Shown here: in pieces, positions 8,010-12,427 of the stretch | How the letters are laid out: each line of letters starts with the position of its first letter | Position numbering within the stretch: the first letter of the stretch is position 1 | Assembly: GCA_025529335.1 (NCBI GenBank) | Contig: JAMYHX010000787.1 | Span: forward strand, 1 to 12,427 | Reading direction: 5' to 3' | Length of the DNA stretch: 12,427 bases | Source: Rhizopus sp. PT2906 | Taxonomy: Eukaryota > Mucoromycota > Mucoromycetes > Mucorales > Rhizopodaceae | Notes under the pieces: model-generated | Database searches by the model: none | What the model was told of the DNA's origin: nothing | The model's input: the letters and a program-made list of their open reading frames with translations, nothing else | Position numbers and translations under genes: made by a program

Positions 8010-11000
8010 ATGCCAAATTCAGAAAATGGTCAACTTCCAGAGTTCATTGGAAAACGCGTAGATCCAACTTATAGCAAGATACTACAACAAAAACTAAAGG
8101 AATTGTTGCATACGACGAGTGATAGGTAAACATACGAACACAGCTGTGTGTTTACATAATTGTTCACTTTATAGCATCAACAGCTTTCCTGGATCTCAAC
8201 CCGTTTGTTTTGAATCCAAGCATCTGATTGACATTGAACGTGAAGATTATTATGTTTGCGAAAGGTCAGATGGAGTACGTTATTTATTACTTTTTGTTCA
8301 ATCACCAAAAGGACCAGCTTCATTTCTAGTAATATTCATCTCTTTTACGCGGTATTCATACTTACACGCTTAAATATAGTATGATCGTAATCGATATTGG
8401 TACTATGTACCGAATTTATTATTCCCTACTAGAGGAAGAGAGAATGAATATCTAAAAGATACACTGATGGATGGTGAACTGGTATTGGATGTTGATGATA
8501 AAAAGGTAAGTATAAATTACTCATACAAACTATGACTTATGCTCTTAAAGAAAACCTGGAGATATCTGATATTCGACTTGATGGTTGTAAATGGATTAAG
8601 CATAGTACAACGCTCATTTAATACCAGACTTGGAGTAAAGATTGATAAGCTTGAGTAAAATATGAAATATCTAATCTTACAATACAGATGTTACAGCAAG
8701 ATGTTATTCAACCACTCAACATGGGCTTAAGAAATTTGGCAGAAACGGATAGACCGCCCTTTAGGTATAGCATATTGCGACTTTATGTATATATCTCTAA
8801 CAAAATTACATCAGTGTCGAACTGAAAAAAATGGAAAGATCTTATGGACTACATTTAGTATTTGACCAAATACCTAAATTAAAGCATAAAACTGATGGCA
8901 TCATTTGGACACCTGTTAAATATCCATATACATCAGGCACTTGTCAGAAACTGTAACCTGTAAAAAGCATATAGATCAATGCATTTTTTTACTTACTCCT
9001 ATTCTTTTCCATCCCTTTTTTCTCTTTCTTAGACTGAAATGGAAGCCGCCTGAATCAAATACAGTAGACTTCAGAATTGCTGCCAGGTGGAGTAAAGAAC
9101 ATAAGCCGATCTATTCAATCGAAGTATTATCACATGGTGTAACCTACAAGTTTTATGATCATTTTCAACCTGAACCTGCTTTAGCCACCGAGTAAGAAGT
9201 GACGAAACTTCTAGAGTCAAAGCTAATGATTTATTGTAGATGGAAGAGCCATTTGCCTGATGGAAGGATAGCAGAGTTTAGGTCGGTGTACCAACCTATG
9301 CAGCTATTGATATACTAAATTTGTTGTATGTGTTTAGGTATGATCCTGATTGCGAAGTAACTATAGTAGAGCAAGGTTATGCGCCAACAGTTAGAAAAGG
9401 AGGCTGGAGGTAATGCGTTGATTATTGTATTTTATATTTTTACTTATCAGCAACTTAGATTTGTACGATTCAGGGATGATAAAGGCATAGCCAACGATGA
9501 GAATGTGGTGAAAAAGATTTTAAACAGCATTAAAGATGGTGTTACAAAAGAACAGCTACTGTCATGCATGGATAGAGTACGTGCTGCTTGGAAAGCACGA
9601 GAAAAAGGACTTCCTATGCCTCCTTTGCCTTCCAAACATGCCTTAAAATCCCCCAGTTCTGATCAGAGCAAAACAGACAGCAACTTCACATCTACCTTAC
9701 CAGCTGCTGCGACCTGCTCAAAGATAACATCTGATGCAAGACCAAGTTCAAGACAGTTCTCATCATTTGACGATTCAGATATCCCTGCGCGCTTCACAAA
9801 ACGCAAAACATCGGAAACATCATTCTCTGTTAAAACGGAAACAAGCGAAGGGATTGACGGAAATCTTCCAGAAAGGAAAAAGTTGAAAGGCACCATAACA
9901 AGTAAAGGAGAGCAGCTAAAAGAATTTACAGGCATTACAGAGAATGACAGCATTGCAAATGATACACAAGTAACAAAACAAGTAGGAGATGATCATTCTG
10001 CTCAGTTTGAAAGGATTATAAGCGATAGCAAAACAGAATATCTTAAAAATGAATTAAGCCCGGATAATATAGACTCAGCATTACAAGAAAAGCAAGCTGA
10101 TGCAAAAGCTACAGTAACAATGGAACGTACATTAAAAGAAGTTATTTCAGTTAAGCATTCGCCTTTGCAATCTCCGAATAACGAATCTAGCACGCAAGGA
10201 AAACATAGCCTCCCTACTGATATACAAAAAAAAGTGGAAAATATACCTGATGCAACTGTTCAAACATCCTCTTTGCTAGAACATGTTACTGAACGACGAC
10301 CGTCACATACTGGAGGGCTAGATGGTTCTTTGTCGACTAAGCAGCAATTAAAGAGCGTATCTGGAACGTGTTCGTTTACTTACCCTTCTTTAGTTTCAAA
10401 GGAGCAAGAGATGATACGATCGTCAGATTGTTTAAAAGGTCAAGGTGTTGCTTCAAAACGCGCCAACAATCCACTTTTCGAAGCCTATCCTGCTACAAGC
10501 GAAGATAAATTTGTCACGGAAGGAGATCAAACGTCTATAAAAGTACGACAAGCACGTTCATTTGAAGGTTTATCCCAAAGCAAAATGACGACGGCAACAG
10601 CAACAACAATTCCAAAGGTCAGCTATACACCCACTTCTAATTCAGATATGCAATACCTCGAACAGGAACGAGGACGAAGTGCAAATAGTCACGCTTTTAT
10701 TAAAGTGCCACCAATATCACAAAATATTGAATATAAACCAAGATCTTCATCTCTCTCGAATATTCACCACTTACTGTCGTCATCTGAAGAACTCGGAGAA
10801 AAAAACAAGAAAAATAATAGCAAGGATATAAGCAATGCGAATGATGAGTATAAATCTGATACTTTTTTACATTCAAAGAAGGCAAAGATGAAAGCATGGC
10901 CACAATTACAACATCATATTACGCAACAATCATCGTCTTCAGTTCCGATCGAGCATGAACAAGCGGATAGAACAGATCATCAATATCAGCAACAGCATTT

Positions 11001-11394
11001 ATCGTACTTACAAAAGCATACACAAAAAGCATTTTATACACCTGTCCAATTTATAAACTTTCATGCAGAAAGAAGAACTCAGCAGGGGCTGAACCCAAGG
11101 AAAGATCAATTTTTGATATTTCAGAGTGAAAGTAACGCGCAACCACTTTCTACACAGCCAAAGCAAAGATCTTATAGCAATATATGGAAAACAAACAACA
11201 ATGTGAGTAACTTTAGGTCTGACTATCAACCCTGCACCCATGAGCCAGAGAGCCCTCAACAATCAAAAGGTGACAATGACCCAGCAAATTGCGATTATTA
11301 TAGGTATGGACAACAGGTTGCCCATACAACACCACAACAAGAAAAACCAAAATCCAGCAATATAAAATCAAAGCTAGACTTCATTTTGAATTAA
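8010..11394 (+). CDS. mRNA capping enzyme guanylyltransferase, Arg for Lys
   Basis: This is the Ceg1-type GTP:mRNA guanylyltransferase, which transfers GMP from GTP to the 5' diphosphate end of nascent mRNA in the nucleus. Inferred exons are 8010-8125, 8175-8328, 8380-8505, 8551-8634, 8688-8764, 8815-8952, 9033-9191, 9240-9281, 9338-9409 and 9459-11394, about 967 aa. Motifs in order: FPGSQPV (about 43-49), motif I CERSDGVR (67-74), motif III DGELV (121-125), IIIa FDLMVVNG (140-147), IV KTDGIIW (211-217), V LKWKPP (233-238), VI GGWRFVRFRDDKGIAN (320-335). The family's motif I is KxDG, and its Lys forms the GMP adduct; here codon 8263-8265 is AGG, Arg69. Everything else looks intact, with no stop or frameshift. 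From about residue 380 a single exon adds a disordered S/T/K/Q-rich tail of about 590 residues, ending KSKLDFILN, whereas yeast Ceg1 is 459 aa. A cap-negative paralogue or a base error could explain Arg69. Confidence 0.93.
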
Positions 11395-12038
11395 AGCTTG
11401 TAAACTAAATAAAGACACACATTGGTAAAAGTAAAGGCCAACGATGCAAGCTCTGAAATATCTTGGCAAATTTAATAACTTTGCAAAATTTAGTGAAGCT
11501 ATTTAATATGCAAAATCCTCCTTTTTATTTGGGAAGCACGACATGCATAACAGTATTCAGACTTGCGTGTTTATATCGGACCCCTTTATACCTTGGCCAT
11601 CAAGAACCTTAAACATGCCCAGATTTTATTCAGTCTTTGCTGCTACCTTCTAATATAAATTAATATAGTTCAAAATGAGGAAACCCTTAATTATTGAGTA
11701 CAATCAAATGTTAGTAAGTCTTCTATATAAACGTTCTTGTTAAGCATCACATATCGCTGGCATATGCAACTAGGGACACTGCGAAACCCAAAAAAAAGTA
11801 ATACTTTCTAAATTGCAAACTGTTCTTTTGAAAGAGGGCTGAGAGCTGTTCAATGTAAAATACCTTAAAACACAATATTCATTTGTATAAGTGAAGGTGA
11901 TATTACTGTGAAATGTGTTTTTAACGATAGCTTTACTTACATAAGGCATCACTTGTCATAAATTTCGTATTGACAATTCTAGTTTATAGTAACTAGAGGA
12001 TTAATGAATAAAAAAATAAGGTATTATTCATTTTATAC
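11395..12038. other. Intergenic AT-rich region, no supported gene
   Basis: Apart from the 3' end signals of the capping gene I see no gene, RNA or repeat. A 60-codon minus-strand open frame at 11770-11952 has no recognisable content. The right part adjoins the decayed TnpB-like fragment and may include its undetectable flank. Confidence 0.5.
11408..11413 (+). terminator. AATAAA polyadenylation signal of capping gene
   Basis: AATAAA begins 14 nt after the TAA stop of the long last exon. This supports 11394 as the true end of the tail-encoding exon. Confidence 0.45.
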
Positions 12039-12427
12039 TTATCGAGGCGTTAAGGAATGCACTGCCGTTATAGACAGCGCATTAAATCCAGGAGCATCAT
12101 TAGTCTTTTGAAGGTCTTGGGGAAGGTCTTTCACTGTCGTGTTTTGATTTGTAAAAAAAAGATATTATACATATTTAATGTACTGTTCACATCGTGATTC
12201 CACACTTGGGGACAGAGTGTACTCTTCGCTTTGATCTAGTAATAGAAATACTATTTAATGGATTGGTTTTACACTTGTTACATATATGACTTGTTAAATA
12301 CTCGTCAATATAAACAAATTTGGCCCTCTCATCAGATTGTTTACATTCTTGTTTGATTTCTTCAATAATATGTTTAGTAGATGCAGCTTGCTTTCCTTTC
12401 AGTCTTTACAAAATAACCATTTCCGAA
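12039..12427 (-). pseudogene. TnpB/Fanzor-like nuclease C-terminus, decayed remnant
   Basis: The minus strand holds a broken C-terminal part of a TnpB/OrfB-like protein (the group that includes eukaryotic Fanzor), and the window edge cuts its upstream part. Pieces in order: FGNGYFVKT (12427-12401); a 71-codon frame (12402-12187) with GKQAASTKHIIEEIK, then YIDEYLTSHICNKCK and VHSVPKCG; WNHDVNSTLNMYNI in another frame from 12202; and a third frame ending ALSITAVHSLTPR with TAA at 12039-12041. The family signature is [VI]DE[FY].TS..C..C, then a second zinc-ribbon half and W-N-R-D-V-N-A-..N, where the Asp is the last RuvC residue. Here the second zinc half between KCG and WNHDVN is deleted, and frameshifts occur near 12402, near 12200 and at a run of eight A/T pairs (12153-12160). 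The family call rests on motif memory and is not backed by a search. Confidence 0.65.

Noticed and set aside
8641..8687. Capping exon 4 extended to 8654 with donor at GAGTAAAA
   Set aside because: That donor gives the wrong phase for the next exon. The donor GTAAAG at 8635 restores frame and the family-like T-R-L-G/M-L-Q-Q-D-V junction.
9379..9458. ATG at 9379 as the start of a separate 671-aa gene
   Set aside because: The ATG lies in another frame of exon 9 of the capping gene, and the open frame reads through a 49-nt intron (9410-9458). The product after 9459 begins with capping motif VI, so it is the last exon of that gene.
9447..11262. Several minus-strand open frames of 62-96 aa inside the capping tail
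   Set aside because: They are antisense shadows of the long last exon and lack motifs.
1..12427. CRISPR arrays, rRNA, tRNA genes or bacterial operon signals
   Set aside because: No regularly spaced repeats, no tRNA T-loop/anticodon pattern and no rRNA signature were seen. The spliceosomal introns show eukaryotic DNA.

Overview
The window looks like nuclear DNA of an early-diverging fungus, most likely Mucoromycota (Mucorales-like). It is AT-rich. Its genes carry many very short GT-AG introns, about 43-80 nt. The left side holds a chromodomain Ty3/gypsy element, and the right edge holds a decayed TnpB/Fanzor-like fragment. The lineage is an inference from these features.

Layout: (i) 376-3706, minus strand: the decayed pol region of a chromovirus (RT, RNase H, integrase, chromodomain). 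No gag, protease or own LTR could be recognised. The frame is broken only by TAG codons and by a 248-bp solo LTR (534-781) that landed inside the chromodomain Trp codon and made a 5-bp target duplication. A 130-codon open frame overlaps the start of pol in another frame, with a -1 slippery heptamer in the overlap. (ii) About 4048-5453: AT-rich DNA with no supported gene. (iii) 5454-11394, plus strand: three intron-rich genes in tandem. They are MRT4 (60S ribosome assembly, P0-like, 4 exons, 221 aa), a SANT/Myb-domain protein of unknown role (11 exons, about 281 aa, with three micro-exons inside the SANT domain), and the mRNA capping enzyme guanylyltransferase (10 exons, about 967 aa). (iv) 11395-12038: no gene seen. 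(v) 12039-12427, minus strand: a frameshifted remnant of a TnpB/Fanzor-like zinc-ribbon/RuvC C-terminus, cut by the window edge.

The three cellular genes concern ribosome assembly, probably chromatin or DNA binding, and mRNA 5'-end formation. They are close together and co-oriented, but nothing shows that they share a transcript: MRT4 and the SANT gene each have an AATAAA signal before the next gene starts.

The most striking points are these. The capping enzyme keeps all nucleotidyltransferase motifs, but its motif I reads E-R-S-D-G, with Arg69 where the family has the catalytic Lys. The same protein carries a disordered tail of roughly 590 residues. The retroelement has decayed by TGG-to-TAG type changes with no frameshift from the RT through the chromodomain, and the target-site duplication of the nested LTR preserves the unmutated codon beside the mutated one.

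All exon boundaries were set by eye from reading-frame continuity, splice-site consensus and family alignment from memory. No search was run.
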